64,000 bases of DNA from UBA964 sp031382085 (GTDB lineage Bacteria; Pseudomonadota; Gammaproteobacteria; Steroidobacterales; Steroidobacteraceae), in assembly GCA_031382085.1 (NCBI GenBank), contig JANMYM010000028.1, positions 27,415 to 91,414 on the forward strand, written 5' to 3'. The notes below the pieces were generated by a model. It ran no database searches. It saw only the letters and a program-made list of their open reading frames with translations, and had not been told where the DNA came from. The first letter of the stretch is position 1; every line of letters starts with the position of its first letter. Made by a program: the position numbers and the translations under genes. Below, one piece after another: positions 42,600-51,591 of the stretch.

Positions 42600-43439
42600 T
42601 CAGAACTCCACCAATTCGACTTCGCTGTCCGTGATTGTTGCGCCGAGGAAACGGCTGCCGATCCGGGCAAAGCGTTCGACTCCATCCGTTGCCAGAAATT
42701 CAATGCCAGCCTGCGAGCCAGTTATCGGCAGCGTTGTCTCCCGAGCGGCCAGCACACGCACCGCGGCGGCAGTGGTGCGCGCCGAGTCCACCAACCGGAT
42801 GCCTGGCCCCGCGACCGCCGCGATGGTGCGCGCCAAAACCGGGAAGTGCGTGCAACCTAACACGAGCACGTCAGGTTGCACGGCCATGGATGCCAGCCAC
42901 GGATCGAGATACCGATGCACCGCGGCTTCGGCCACGGCACCGTCCACCCAGCCCTCCTCGGCCAGCGCAACAAACAGCTGGCATGCGAGTGACACTACCT
43001 GCGCATCCGGCAAGGTCGCATGGATCGCACGTTCATAGGCGCCACCGCGCACGGTGCCCTCAGTAGCAATGACGGCGACATGGCGGTTGCGAGTTTGGGT
43101 ACAGGCAGCGGCAGCACCGGGCTCGATAACCCCGATGACGTCTATCGCGTCAAATCGCTCGCGCAACGCCGGCAGTGCGACGGACGACGCGGTATTGCAG
43201 GCCACCACCAGAGTGCCCACGCCACGTTCGACCAGCAGTTCGGCCGCCTGCAGCGCGTAGCGCACGATGGTGGACGCGGACTTGGTGCCATAGGGCAGGC
43301 GCGCCGTATCGCCAAGGTAAACAAACCGCTCATGCGGCAGTTCGCGCCGTAATTCGGTTAACACCGTGAGCCCGCCCATGCCTGAATCAAAGACGCCGAT
43401 CGGTGCACCCGCACGCAGCGCTCGGGTCGCGGCGTTCAA
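42600..43439 (-). CDS. murI: Glutamate racemase
   Basis: Makes D-glutamate for peptidoglycan in the cytoplasm. 279 residues: I-G-V-F-D-S-G-M-G-G-L-T-V-L, L-G-D-T-A-R-L-P-Y-G-T-K-S, catalytic Cys in V-V-A-C-N-T-A-S-S and L-G-C-T-H-F-P. The start is a TTG at 43439 overlapping the lysS TGA as TTGA. A CTAACA motif in V-L-G-C-T is at 42855. Confidence 0.94.
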   Translation of the reverse strand: MNAATRALRAGAPIGVFDSGMGGLTVLTELRRELPHERFVYLGDTARLPYGTKSASTIVRYALQAAELLVERGVGTLVVACNTASSVALPALRERFDAIDVIGVIEPGAAAACTQTRNRHVAVIATEGTVRGGAYERAIHATLPDAQVVSLACQLFVALAEEGWVDGAVAEAAVHRYLDPWLASMAVQPDVLVLGCTHFPVLARTIAAVAGPGIRLVDSARTTAAAVRVLAARETTLPITGSQAGIEFLATDGVERFARIGSRFLGATITDSEVELVEF

Positions 43440-44920
43440 TCAGCCTCGGGCCGCATCTGCGGGAATAAAAGCACGTCGCGGATCGACGCTGCGTTAGTGA
43501 GCCACATCACCACGCGGTCGACGCCAATGCCAAGTCCCGCGGTAGGCGGCATGCCGTACTCAAGAGCGCGTACATAATCGGCGTCGTAGAACATGGCCTC
43601 ATCATCACCGGCATCCTTGCGCTCGACCTGGGCGCGAAACCGCGCCGCCTGATCCTCGGCATCATTCAATTCGGAAAATCCGTTAGCCAGTTCGCGGCCG
43701 CTGGCAAAAAATTCAAAGCGATCGGTCAGGAAAGGATCCTCGTCATTCGCGCGCGACAGCGGCGACACTTCCGCGGGATAGGCATACACAAAGGTCGGAT
43801 CCTGCAAGGTGTGCTCGCCGGTTTTCTCAAACAACTCGATCTGCAGCTTGCCTGCGCCATCGCCGTCCTTGAAGGCGATGCCCTTGCCAACACACTGCTC
43901 GCGCAGGTAACCGACATCGCGCAAGCGGGACGCATCAAGGCCGGGATTGTTACGCAGGATCACCTCAGCTACAGTCAGGCGCGCGAACGGCGGCTCCAGA
44001 TCGAACTGCCGGCCCTGCGATTCGAATGTGGTCCGGCCTAACACCCGGGTGGTGAGTCCCCGCAGCAGGTCTTCAACCAGGTTCATCAGGTCTTCATAGT
44101 CGGCATAGGCCCAGTACAACTCCAGCATCGTGAACTCGGGGTTGTGCCGGGTTGAAAGGCCCTCATTGCGAAAATTGCGGTTGATCTCGTAGACCTTCTC
44201 GAAACCACCAACCACCAGCCGCTTGAGGTAAAGCTCCGGCGCAATACGCATGAACATCTCGACGCCCAGCGCGTTGTGCCAGGTCTTGAACGGCCTGGCT
44301 GCGGCGCCACCAGGAATCGGCTGCATCATCGGCGTCTCGACCTCGAGAAAATCACGCCGGTCGAGGTAGTCGCGCAGAAAACGAATCACGGCCGTGCGCT
44401 GCATGAACAGCCGGCGGCTGTCCTCATTCATGATGAGATCGACATAACGCTGCCGATAACGCACTTCAGTGTCGGCCAGGCCGTGCCATTTGTCCGGCAG
44501 CGGTCGCAGCGACTTTGTCAGCAGGCGCAGCTGGTGGACGCGGACTGTGAGTTCACCGGTTTTGGTGCGAAACAACTGGCCATCCGCAGCAATGATGTCG
44601 CCTACGTCCCAGCCCTTGAAAGCCTCGTAGGTGTCGCCCAGCGATTCGCGCTGCAGAAAAAGCTGCAGCTGCGCGCCCGGGTCCTGGATCTTGGCGAAGC
44701 TGGCCTTGCCCATGACGCGCTTGGCCATCAGACGCCCGGCCACTTTGACCAGCACCGGCTGCGCGTCCAGCTTCTCGCCACTGACACTTTCGTACAGGGC
44801 TAACAAATCGGCCGCGAACGCATCGCGACGAAAGTCGTTGGGAAATGCCGCGCCCTGGGCGCGAATCGCGGCCAGTTTCTGGCGGCGCTCGGTTATGAGT
44901 TTGCTTTCGTCGTCGCTCAT
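43436..44920 (-). CDS. lysS: Lysyl-tRNA synthetase (class II)
   Basis: Charges tRNA-Lys. 494 residues: N-terminal OB anticodon-binding domain (~60-150), class II motif 2 F-R-N-E-G-L-S-T-R-H-N-P-E-F-T-M-L-E (~255-272) and motif 3 G-L-G-I-G-V-D-R-V-V-M near the end. Directly follows prfB with a 4-bp overlap, the prfB-lysS order seen in E. coli and in the Xanthomonas rpf region. Confidence 0.96.
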   Translation of the reverse strand: MSDDESKLITERRQKLAAIRAQGAAFPNDFRRDAFAADLLALYESVSGEKLDAQPVLVKVAGRLMAKRVMGKASFAKIQDPGAQLQLFLQRESLGDTYEAFKGWDVGDIIAADGQLFRTKTGELTVRVHQLRLLTKSLRPLPDKWHGLADTEVRYRQRYVDLIMNEDSRRLFMQRTAVIRFLRDYLDRRDFLEVETPMMQPIPGGAAARPFKTWHNALGVEMFMRIAPELYLKRLVVGGFEKVYEINRNFRNEGLSTRHNPEFTMLELYWAYADYEDLMNLVEDLLRGLTTRVLGRTTFESQGRQFDLEPPFARLTVAEVILRNNPGLDASRLRDVGYLREQCVGKGIAFKDGDGAGKLQIELFEKTGEHTLQDPTFVYAYPAEVSPLSRANDEDPFLTDRFEFFASGRELANGFSELNDAEDQAARFRAQVERKDAGDDEAMFYDADYVRALEYGMPPTAGLGIGVDRVVMWLTNAASIRDVLLFPQMRPEAD

Positions 44921-46015
44921 ACACCCGCCTTCAGTGACGCTTCGAGAAAAATGTCGAGATCGCCATCCAGAACCGCCGTGGTGTTGCCGATTTCGATGTT
45001 GGTGCGCAGATCCTTGATGCGCGACTGGTCGAGCACATAGGAACGAATCTGGTGGCCCCAGCTGACATCGGACTTGGAGTCTTCCAGCACCTTGGCCGCC
45101 GCATTGCGCTTGTTGACTTCGAGCTCGTACAACTTGGCCTTGAGCATCTTCATCGCGGTCGCGCGATTCTTGTGCTGGCTGCGCTCATTCTGGCAGGCAA
45201 CGACGATCCCGCTCGGCAGGTGGCGCAGCCGCACTGCCGATTCGGTCTTGTTGACATGCTGACCGCCGGCGCCGGAAGAACGAAACACGTCCATTTCGAT
45301 ATCCGCCGGATTCAGATCGATATTGATGTCGTCGTCAATTTCCGGCGACACGAACACCGAGGCGAATGAGGTATGGCGGCGATTGCCCGAATCAAACGGC
45401 GACTTGCGCACCAGTCGATGCACGCCGGTCTCAGTGCGCAACCAGCCGTAGGCATTTTCGCCACGCACTTCGAGCGTCGCACTTTTCATTCCGGCGACTT
45501 CACCCGGACTGGAATCGATGACTTCCGCTCCAAAGCCATGCGTCGCAGCCCATTTGATATACATGCGCAGCAGCATCTGGGCCCAGTCCTGGGCTTCGGT
45601 ACCGCCAGCGCCAGCCTGCACATCCAGAAATGCGTGGTGGGAATCCATCTCGCCGCGGAACATGCGCTTGAGCTCCAGCTTGCGCACCCGGGCCTCGACC
45701 TCAGGCAGGTCGCGCTCGATTTCGCGCGCGGTGCCTTCATCGTCCTCGGCTTCAGCAAGTTGCAACAATTCCGCCGAATCGCCCACGGCGCGCTGCGCCC
45801 CGTCGATTTCCTCAAGCTCCGAGCTCAGCCGCGCCCGTTGTTTGCCGAGTTCCTGGGCTTTTTCGGGCTGTTGCCAGACCGCCGGATCTTCGAGTTCACG
45901 ACCGACTTCCTCGAGCCGCTCTTTCTTGTTGTCGTACTCAAAGAAACCCCCGTAACGACAGCACGCGCTGGTCGAGGTCTTTGAGGCTGCGCTTGAGGGA
46001 ACCGAGTTCAATCAC
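44917..46015 (-). CDS. prfB: Peptide chain release factor 2, with programmed +1 frameshift
   Basis: Recognises UGA/UAA stops. Translation begins in one frame (likely GTG at 46015, V/M-I-E-L-G-S-L-K-R-S-L-K-D-L-D-Q-R) and reaches an in-frame TGA at 45938-45940 after L-R-G-F-L. A +1 shift at CTT-TGA continues as E-Y-D-N-K-K-E-R-L-E-E-V. Anticodon-mimic S-P-F (R-K-S-P-F-D-S-G) and G-G-Q (S-G-A-G-G-Q-H-V-N-K) are intact. Total about 365 residues, as in E. coli. The frameshift lets RF2 sense its own shortage. Between recJ and lysS. Confidence 0.95.
45938..45954 (-). other. prfB autoregulatory +1 frameshift site
   Basis: On the coding strand CGGGGGTTTCTTTGAG: a Shine-Dalgarno-like CGGGGG three bases before the slippery CTT (45941-45943), then TGA (45938-45940). 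E. coli has AGGGGGTATCTTTGAC. The base after TGA is G rather than C, which should make the stop somewhat less leaky to frameshift than in E. coli. Confidence 0.9.
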
Positions 46016-46025
46016 GGCGCGGATT

Positions 46026-47741
46026 CTAACAGACGGGCAACAGATGATCGATCAACAGTTGCAGCCGCCGCTCGCTGCGGTAGGCGTTGATATCGAGTCG
46101 ATAAACCAATTGCACCGTGCTGCCCTCGAGCTGCGGACGCGCGCCCGGATCGAGATGATTGAAGGCAATGGCATCAAAGCGTCGCCCGCTGCCCGTGGGC
46201 TCGACCCAGAGCTTCAGGTGACGTTCGCCGACTACGCGCGACTGGTGTACGGAGAATTCGCCATCGAAACTCGGCTCCGGAAACGCCTGCCCCCAGGGCC
46301 CGCCCGCCCGCACAGCCTCGGCGGTCGTCAACGCGATTTCATCGATCGCCAGGCCGCCATCGGTCTCAATCGTGTCGTGGGTCTTGCCGGGCCCCAGCCA
46401 GCGCATCACTTCGGCATCGAAAGCGCGCGCAAACCGCTCGAGGTTGGCGGGCCTAAGTGTTAGGCCGGCAGCCATCGCGTGTCCGCCGAAACGCTCGATG
46501 AGTCCTGGCTCCGCGGTCGCCATGGCTTCGAGCACATCGCGCACGTGCACGCCTGGCACCGAGCGCGCCGAACCCCGTAACTCATCGCCCTTCGCATTCG
46601 CAAAGGCGACCACCGGTCTGCGAATCCGATCCTTGACCCGGCTTGCCACCAGTCCGACGACACCCTGGTGCCAGCCCGCGTCGTAGAGCACAACGCCGGC
46701 GCGTTGCGCGGCGAGCATCTGCGGGTCGTCCAACACCTTGACCGCGGCCAGCGCCTGACGCTGCATATCGGCTTCGATTTCGCGCCGCTCGCGATTGAGA
46801 CTATCCAACTGACCGGCCAGTTGCGCCGCCTCGTCGGCATTATCAGCTAACAGGCAACGGATGCCGATGCTCATGTCGTCGATCCGTCCGGCGGCGTTAA
46901 GCCGCGGCGCGACGGCAAATCCCAGGTCCGACGCCAGCACGCTCGCGTACTGGCGCTGGGCGACCTGCAGCAGCGCCCGGATGCCCGGCACGCAGGCGCC
47001 GGCGCGAATCCGCGCCAGCCCCTGCGCCGCGAGAATGCGGTTGTTGCGGTCGAGTGGCACGAGATCCGCAATGGTGCCGAGCGCCACCAGGTCCAGTAAC
47101 TGCGTGACGCGCGCGGCGGGAACCGCCAGCCGCCGCGCCACAGCTGCTAACAAATAGAATGCGACGCCGACGCCGGCCAGATAGCGCGACTCGAACCCGT
47201 TGCCCGGCACGTTTGGATTCAGGATCGCATCGGCCGCGGGCAGCTCGCGTCCTGGCAGATGATGGTCCGTCACCAGGACCTGAATGCCCGCGGCCTGCGC
47301 GGCAGCAACGCCCGCGACGCTTGATATGCCATTGTCCACCGTCACCAGCAGGCTCGGTTTGCGACCAGCCGCGACCGCGACAATCTCGGGCGTGAGGCCA
47401 TAGCCGAAGTCAAATCTGTTAGGTACGAGAAAATCGACGTTGGCGAACCGGCATTCCTTGAGACCGCGCATCAACAGCGCCGTGCTGGTCGCGCCGTCGG
47501 CATCGAAGTCGCCGATAATCAGAACTTTGCGCGGCGACTCGCGGTGCGCCAGCAGCAGCTCAACAGCTGCCTCGATGCCGCCGAGGCTCCCTACCGGCAG
47601 CAACCGATCGAGGGTCAGCGACAGCTCCGCGGGTTGCCGCAGCCCGCGTGCGGCATAGGCGCGTGCTAACACCGGATGCAGCGCGGCGAACCCGGCAAGT
47701 TCTGCGGCCGCAACCTGCCGTCGCACGATGCGCAGAGTCAT
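46026..47741 (-). CDS. recJ: Single-stranded-DNA-specific exonuclease RecJ
   Basis: 5'-3' ssDNA exonuclease in recombination and mismatch repair. 571 residues from ATG 47741 (MTLRIVRRQV). DHH-family motifs: I-G-D-F-D-A-D-G-A-T-S-T (~77-88), V-T-V-D-N-G-I-S-S, V-T-D-H-H-L-P-G; DHHA1 motif G-G-H-A-M-A-A-G-L. The frame is open to 47987 but that extension is the shadow of the upstream gene. Ends 10 bp before prfB. Confidence 0.95.
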   Translation of the reverse strand: MTLRIVRRQVAAAELAGFAALHPVLARAYAARGLRQPAELSLTLDRLLPVGSLGGIEAAVELLLAHRESPRKVLIIGDFDADGATSTALLMRGLKECRFANVDFLVPNRFDFGYGLTPEIVAVAAGRKPSLLVTVDNGISSVAGVAAAQAAGIQVLVTDHHLPGRELPAADAILNPNVPGNGFESRYLAGVGVAFYLLAAVARRLAVPAARVTQLLDLVALGTIADLVPLDRNNRILAAQGLARIRAGACVPGIRALLQVAQRQYASVLASDLGFAVAPRLNAAGRIDDMSIGIRCLLADNADEAAQLAGQLDSLNRERREIEADMQRQALAAVKVLDDPQMLAAQRAGVVLYDAGWHQGVVGLVASRVKDRIRRPVVAFANAKGDELRGSARSVPGVHVRDVLEAMATAEPGLIERFGGHAMAAGLTLRPANLERFARAFDAEVMRWLGPGKTHDTIETDGGLAIDEIALTTAEAVRAGGPWGQAFPEPSFDGEFSVHQSRVVGERHLKLWVEPTGSGRRFDAIAFNHLDPGARPQLEGSTVQLVYRLDINAYRSERRLQLLIDHLLPVC

Positions 47742-48775
47742 GTGCCTAGCACCTGGTACCAGGGCCGGCGCCGTCGCCAGAACCGCCAGGCGTCCCGCGG
47801 CCGCAAAGTAAAGATTTTTCCATTGGCCAGCAGTTGCAGCGAGCGCAGATCGCCCTGCCGCATGAACTCCAGAGCGGGCGCCAGCCAATGCTCCAGGAAC
47901 CCTGTGAGGTCCAGTCCGCCCGGCTCCTGCGTCGGCATCAAGGCCACTGTCAGGCCGGTCGCACTGGTGTCTAACAAATCGCGGCATTGCGGCGGCAAAT
48001 CGACCGCCACCCCGGCCTGTGGTTCAACCAGCGCAGCAGCCACCGCATCCCGGCCGAACAATCGCGGTCGATGGTTGCTGTCGCGCACGCGGGCTGCAAA
48101 CCAGTCGGGATTGCAGTCGTCATCCCACAGCCAGAGCTGGGTCACGGCCGGCAGTCCCTGTTGCGCGCGCCGGCGATTGAGCGCGATACCGAACAGCCAG
48201 AGTTCAATCTCCCCGGCAATTGCGCGCAAGCGCCGGGCGCCCGGTCCGAGCGGCAGCGCGGCGGCAACGCTGCAACCCAGCCAGCGCTCCGGAGCCTCAG
48301 TGACGACCGCGGCAACCGGATCGCTGGCGGCCAGCATCAACCGGCCGTCGCCGGTGTCCGCGAGCGACCAGCCGCTGCCGGCAAAGTCGCGCCCGAACGC
48401 AGCTAACAACTCAGTTACTTCCGCAGTATTGAGACGCAGGCAGCCGCGCGCATCGAGTTGCACCTGACTGAGCCCCGCGCGACAGTGCACCGGCGTTGCG
48501 AACCAGCAGGCCGACGGCGCCATTGCCACGTTCGAAGATGCGCGCATGCGCCACAACCAGAACTCGCGCGCCAGAGATGATGCGGCGTGCTGCCGCTGCG
48601 CCGCATGCGAGGTTGCCGGGAAGCAGCGCAGCGCGAGCCAAGTTTGCCACTCCCCGGCCAGGCCCTGGGCACTCGCATGCCGCAGCGCATTCGCAAGCCC
48701 GGCAACGGCCGGCGCGGGTTCGCCCCGCTCCTCGGGATGCAAATAAAAATCGCTGAGCACGAACGCAAGTCGCAT
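47738..48775 (-). CDS. RpfE-like conserved protein
   Basis: 345 residues from ATG 48775 (MRLAFVLSDFYLHPEERG). No catalytic motif I can name. Conserved-looking blocks are L-S-D-F-Y-L-H-P-E, an L-W-L-F-G-x-A-L-N-R-R-R-A-Q-Q-G-L-P, and W-L-W-D-D-D. Position upstream of recJ-prfB-lysS equals rpfE in the Xanthomonas rpf region; RpfE affects extracellular enzymes and polysaccharide there by an unknown route. The DSF genes rpfB, rpfF, rpfC and rpfG are not in this window. Overlaps recJ by 4 bp; 22 bp from the divergent Mth938 gene. Confidence 0.7.
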   Translation of the reverse strand: MRLAFVLSDFYLHPEERGEPAPAVAGLANALRHASAQGLAGEWQTWLALRCFPATSHAAQRQHAASSLAREFWLWRMRASSNVAMAPSACWFATPVHCRAGLSQVQLDARGCLRLNTAEVTELLAAFGRDFAGSGWSLADTGDGRLMLAASDPVAAVVTEAPERWLGCSVAAALPLGPGARRLRAIAGEIELWLFGIALNRRRAQQGLPAVTQLWLWDDDCNPDWFAARVRDSNHRPRLFGRDAVAAALVEPQAGVAVDLPPQCRDLLDTSATGLTVALMPTQEPGGLDLTGFLEHWLAPALEFMRQGDLRSLQLLANGKIFTLRPRDAWRFWRRRRPWYQVLGT

Positions 48776-48797
48776 GGGGTTCGGTATGTTACGCGTC

Positions 48798-49163
48798 ATG
48801 CGACTGACTCAAGAGCGATCTGATGACCTGAACTGGATCCGGCGCTATGACGCCGCGCAGCTCGTGGTCGGCGACCAGCTGTTGCACGGTCCTTGCATCA
48901 TTGCGCCGAGAACTCTGATTGCTTCATGGTCTGCGCCCGCACCGGCGCAATTGCGGCTCAATGACTTGCGCCAGGCGCTGGATCTGCAGCCGCGCATTTT
49001 GCTGCTGGCACTGCCCGGCGCCGCAACAGATCTCAACCTGGAAGTGCGCCGCGCACTACGCGAGCGCAACGTGGGCCTGGAAACCATGGAACGTGGCGCC
49101 GCATGCCGAACGTATAACGTTCTGGCGACCGAAGGCCGCGACGTGGTTGCAGTGTTCTGGTAG
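48798..49163 (+). CDS. Mth938-like domain protein (DUF498)
   Basis: 121 residues from ATG 48798 (MRLTQERSDDLNWIRRYD); ATGs at 48774 and 48786 are in frame but would overlap the divergent gene's start. Blocks A-P-R-T-L-I-A-S-W, R-I-L-L-L-A-L-P-G, V-G-L-E-T-M-E-R-G-A-A-C-R-T-Y-N-V-L and E-G-R-D-V-V-A-V match the DUF498/Mth938 fold, related to human NDUFAF3. Bacterial role unknown. Possibly terminated by the hairpin at 49173-49192. Confidence 0.85.
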   Translation: MRLTQERSDDLNWIRRYDAAQLVVGDQLLHGPCIIAPRTLIASWSAPAPAQLRLNDLRQALDLQPRILLLALPGAATDLNLEVRRALRERNVGLETMERGAACRTYNVLATEGRDVVAVFW

Positions 49164-49514
49164 AAAATTATCGGTGCCGCGTAACGGGCACCGAGAGAAG
49201 ACACAGGGAGAAGAAGCTCGTTTCAACCGCCAATTATTCGAAGCTGACAGACCCGAACAATTGTTTGCCTGTAGTTTTTCTTGTTGGTTTTTCTTCTTCT
49301 TCTTAGCCCGACTTCCCCCATCATCCCTGTGCCTTCTCGCGGTGCTCGTCACAACGACCCGCCAGAAGATGTTAAACGGGTCTCAATTCATCTTGCAAGT
49401 GCCGGTTTCAAAAAGAGATTTTATTCGGACCTGTAACGCGAAAAAAGCCCCTGATTCCAGAACATTACTTTTATTTTTCATATAGTTAGAACACTTTGTT
49501 AAATAATATTCTTC
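49164..49514. other. Low-GC intergenic region with a 22-bp inverted repeat and pyrimidine tract
   Basis: 351 bp without a supported gene, clearly more AT-rich than its surroundings. GGTGCC/GGCACC at 49173-49192 can form a hairpin after the Mth938 gene. 49188-49209 and 49324-49345 are inverted copies (20 of 22 match). They enclose 114 bp that includes the pyrimidine run around 49276-49303 (mainly T and C). The GCACC half of the first hairpin is shared with the long inverted repeat, so the two folds exclude each other. No CTAACA copy occurs here. Could be a decayed insertion or a double terminator between convergent genes. Confidence 0.5.
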
Positions 49515-50183
49515 TTAAGAGGCTGAAACGCCACCCAGCAGGGGCACAAAAGTGACCGGCCCAAGCGAAACACGCTCAATCTGCTTTTCGCGGCGCGTAT
49601 AGCACCACATTTCCTGCTGCCCTTCCGGCCCGGCCGGAACGACCAAGCGGCCCCCCTTCGCCAACTGCTGCAGCAAGGCCTCGGGCACCCGCAATGCGGC
49701 GGCCGCCACCAGGATGCCGTCAAACGGGCCCTGCGCTTTCCAGCCCAGGCTGCCATCGCCATGACGGAATCGCACATTGCGGATGTCAAGCTCCTTGATC
49801 CGGGCCTTGGCCCGTTCCAGCAGCGGTTCGATGCGCTCGATAGTGCAGATTTTGTTAGCAAATGGCGCCAGCACCGCGGTCTGGTAACCACAGCCCGTGC
49901 CCACTTCAAGCACGCGGCGCAGCGGCGGGCCATCGAGCACAGCCTCGGTCATGCGCGCGACGATGTAGGGCTGCGAGATAGTCTGCGCGAAGCCGATGGG
50001 CAACGCCGTATCTTCGTAGGCGCGACTGGCAAGTGCTTCGTCGACAAAAATGTGGCGCGGCACGTTGCGAATCCGATCCAGGACCGCCAGGTTCCTGATG
50101 CCCTGATCCTGCAGGCGCTGCACCAACCGGTCGCGCGTGCGCGCTGACGTCATGCCGATGCCAGCTATTCGTACGTCGCTCAC
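49515..50183 (-). CDS. pcm: Protein-L-isoaspartate O-methyltransferase
   Basis: Repairs isoaspartyl residues in aged proteins using SAM. 222 residues from GTG 50183, which overlaps the surE TGA as GTGA; an ATG at 50153 is the alternative. R-N-V-P-R-H-I-F-V-D-E-A, P-I-G-F-A-Q-T-I-S-Q-P-Y-I-V-A-R-M-T, SAM-binding V-L-E-V-G-T-G-C-G-Y-Q-T-A and R-H-G-D-G are all as in E. coli Pcm. surE-pcm coupling is the classical arrangement; nlpD and rpoS are not next to it here. Confidence 0.94.
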   Translation of the reverse strand: MSDVRIAGIGMTSARTRDRLVQRLQDQGIRNLAVLDRIRNVPRHIFVDEALASRAYEDTALPIGFAQTISQPYIVARMTEAVLDGPPLRRVLEVGTGCGYQTAVLAPFANKICTIERIEPLLERAKARIKELDIRNVRFRHGDGSLGWKAQGPFDGILVAAAALRVPEALLQQLAKGGRLVVPAGPEGQQEMWCYTRREKQIERVSLGPVTFVPLLGGVSAS

Positions 50184-50938
50184 GCGGGCGTCGCCTGCAG
50201 CCATTGGCGCGTGTCCTCGAGTGCAGACTGCCGCGTGAGATCGATTTGCAATGGCGTCACCGATACCAGGCCGTTTGCGACCGCGTGAAAGTCCGTGCCC
50301 GGGCCCGCATCCTGGCCCGGACCCGAGGGCCCCACCCAATACACCGTGCGCCCGCGCGGATCCTGAGCCTTGACCGCACGTTCCGAACGGTGCCGCGCAC
50401 CCAGCCGCGTGGTCTCGAGGCCACGGATCTGCTCGTACGGCAGATCCGGAATATTCACGTTGAGCATGGTGTTAGGCCCTGGCGGTACGGCGATCAGATG
50501 TTCGACCAGTCGTCGCGCAATGCGCGCCGCAGTGTCGAAATGCCTGCCACTGCCCGACTGGCAATTGAGCGAGAAAGCGATCGCCGGCAGTCCTAATAGT
50601 CGCCCTTCCATGGCGGCCGCTACGGTGCCGGAATACAGCACATCGTCGCCGAGATTCGGGCCGTCGTTGATTCCCGAACAGACCATCTGGAAGTCAAAGT
50701 CAAACAGGCCGCAGATCGCCAGGTGCACGCAGTCCGTCGGCGTGCCGGTCACAAAGAACACGCCGGGCTCCACTTTGCCGACGCGCACTGGCACATCGAG
50801 CGTCAACGAATTGCTGGCGCCGCTCTTGTTACGATCGGGCGCGACGGTTATGAGTTCGGCCAGGCCGGCGAGTGACTTGCGCAGCTCGGTCAGACCGCGC
50901 GCACGATAACCATCGTCATTGGCCAGAAGTATTCTCAC
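50180..50938 (-). CDS. surE: 5'/3'-nucleotidase SurE
   Basis: Stationary-phase nucleoside monophosphatase and exopolyphosphatase. 252 residues from GTG 50938 (V/M-R-I-L-L-A-N-D-D-G-Y-R-A-R-G), the usual family start; the upstream 14 codons in frame lack support. Metal motif N-D-D-G, S-G-A-S-N-S-L-T, G-T-P-T-D-C-V-H and S-G-I-N-D-G-P-N-L-G-D-D-V-L-Y-S-G-T-V-A-A-A-M-E-G are intact. Divergent from the smr gene. Confidence 0.94.
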   Translation of the reverse strand: MRILLANDDGYRARGLTELRKSLAGLAELITVAPDRNKSGASNSLTLDVPVRVGKVEPGVFFVTGTPTDCVHLAICGLFDFDFQMVCSGINDGPNLGDDVLYSGTVAAAMEGRLLGLPAIAFSLNCQSGSGRHFDTAARIARRLVEHLIAVPPGPNTMLNVNIPDLPYEQIRGLETTRLGARHRSERAVKAQDPRGRTVYWVGPSGPGQDAGPGTDFHAVANGLVSVTPLQIDLTRQSALEDTRQWLQATPA

Positions 50939-51009
50939 GTCGTGTGCCGGGTCCTGATTGGGTTCTGCAAGGCGCGCCAATATACTGAAACGCCGCTAGA
51001 GGAGGTAGC

Positions 51010-51591
51010 TTGAGTCATCAGCAACGTCGCCGCGAGTCCAAAAAGAATCTGCGTACCTCCGCCATGGTCGAACCGCAGCCCGACGCGGATTTTCGCGCCG
51101 CGGTAGCCGATGCCCGGCCATTGCAGCACGAGCGCCGTGTGACGCGCGGCGCGCGCAAGCCCGCGCCGCGAGCACGCTTTACGCTGGCGGCGCGCCGTGA
51201 ACTGCTGGAGGAAAGCCTGCGCGCCGACCCGGAGGTGCTGGACGCGGAAATCGGTGACACCGTCAGTTTCAGGCGCGACGGTGTCCAGGAGACCGTGTTG
51301 CGCAAATTGCGCCGTGGCAGCTACCGCACCGAAGCCGAGCTCGATCTGCACGGCCTCAATGTCGATGCCGCGCGCACTGAACTGCGTGCGTTTCTTGCCG
51401 AGGCTCGTGGACGCCAGTTGCGCAGCCTGCGCATCGTGCATGGCAAGGGCCTGCGCTCAGGCCACCGTGGCCCGGTGGTCAAAGTGATGACGGTGGGGCT
51501 GCTGCGCCGTTTCGACAGGGTGCTGGCCTTCTGTTCAGCGCGCCATGTCGATGGTGGTACCGGCGCACTGTACGTATTGCTGTCGACCTAG
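51010..51591 (+). CDS. Smr domain protein
   Basis: 193 residues. The Smr (small MutS-related) domain occupies ~110-190: E-L-D-L-H-G-L-N-V-D-A-A-R, L-R-I-V-H-G-K-G-L-R-S. Smr domains bind branched nucleic acid or act as endonucleases; the E. coli relatives YdaL and SmrB differ in role (SmrB cleaves mRNA at collided ribosomes). The start is a TTG at 51010, supported by AGGAGG at 51000-51005. It converges on truD with a 4-bp overlap. Confidence 0.9.
   Translation: MSHQQRRRESKKNLRTSAMVEPQPDADFRAAVADARPLQHERRVTRGARKPAPRARFTLAARRELLEESLRADPEVLDAEIGDTVSFRRDGVQETVLRKLRRGSYRTEAELDLHGLNVDAARTELRAFLAEARGRQLRSLRIVHGKGLRSGHRGPVVKVMTVGLLRRFDRVLAFCSARHVDGGTGALYVLLST

Noticed and set aside
47742..47987. N-terminal extension of RecJ
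   Set aside because: Shadow of the RpfE-like gene on the same strand; low-complexity sequence without family match.
48919..49485. A 188-codon + strand ORF across the Mth938 gene and the AT-rich intergenic segment
   Set aside because: Different frame from the Mth938 gene; its C-terminal part is a translation of the pyrimidine tract; no ribosome binding site.
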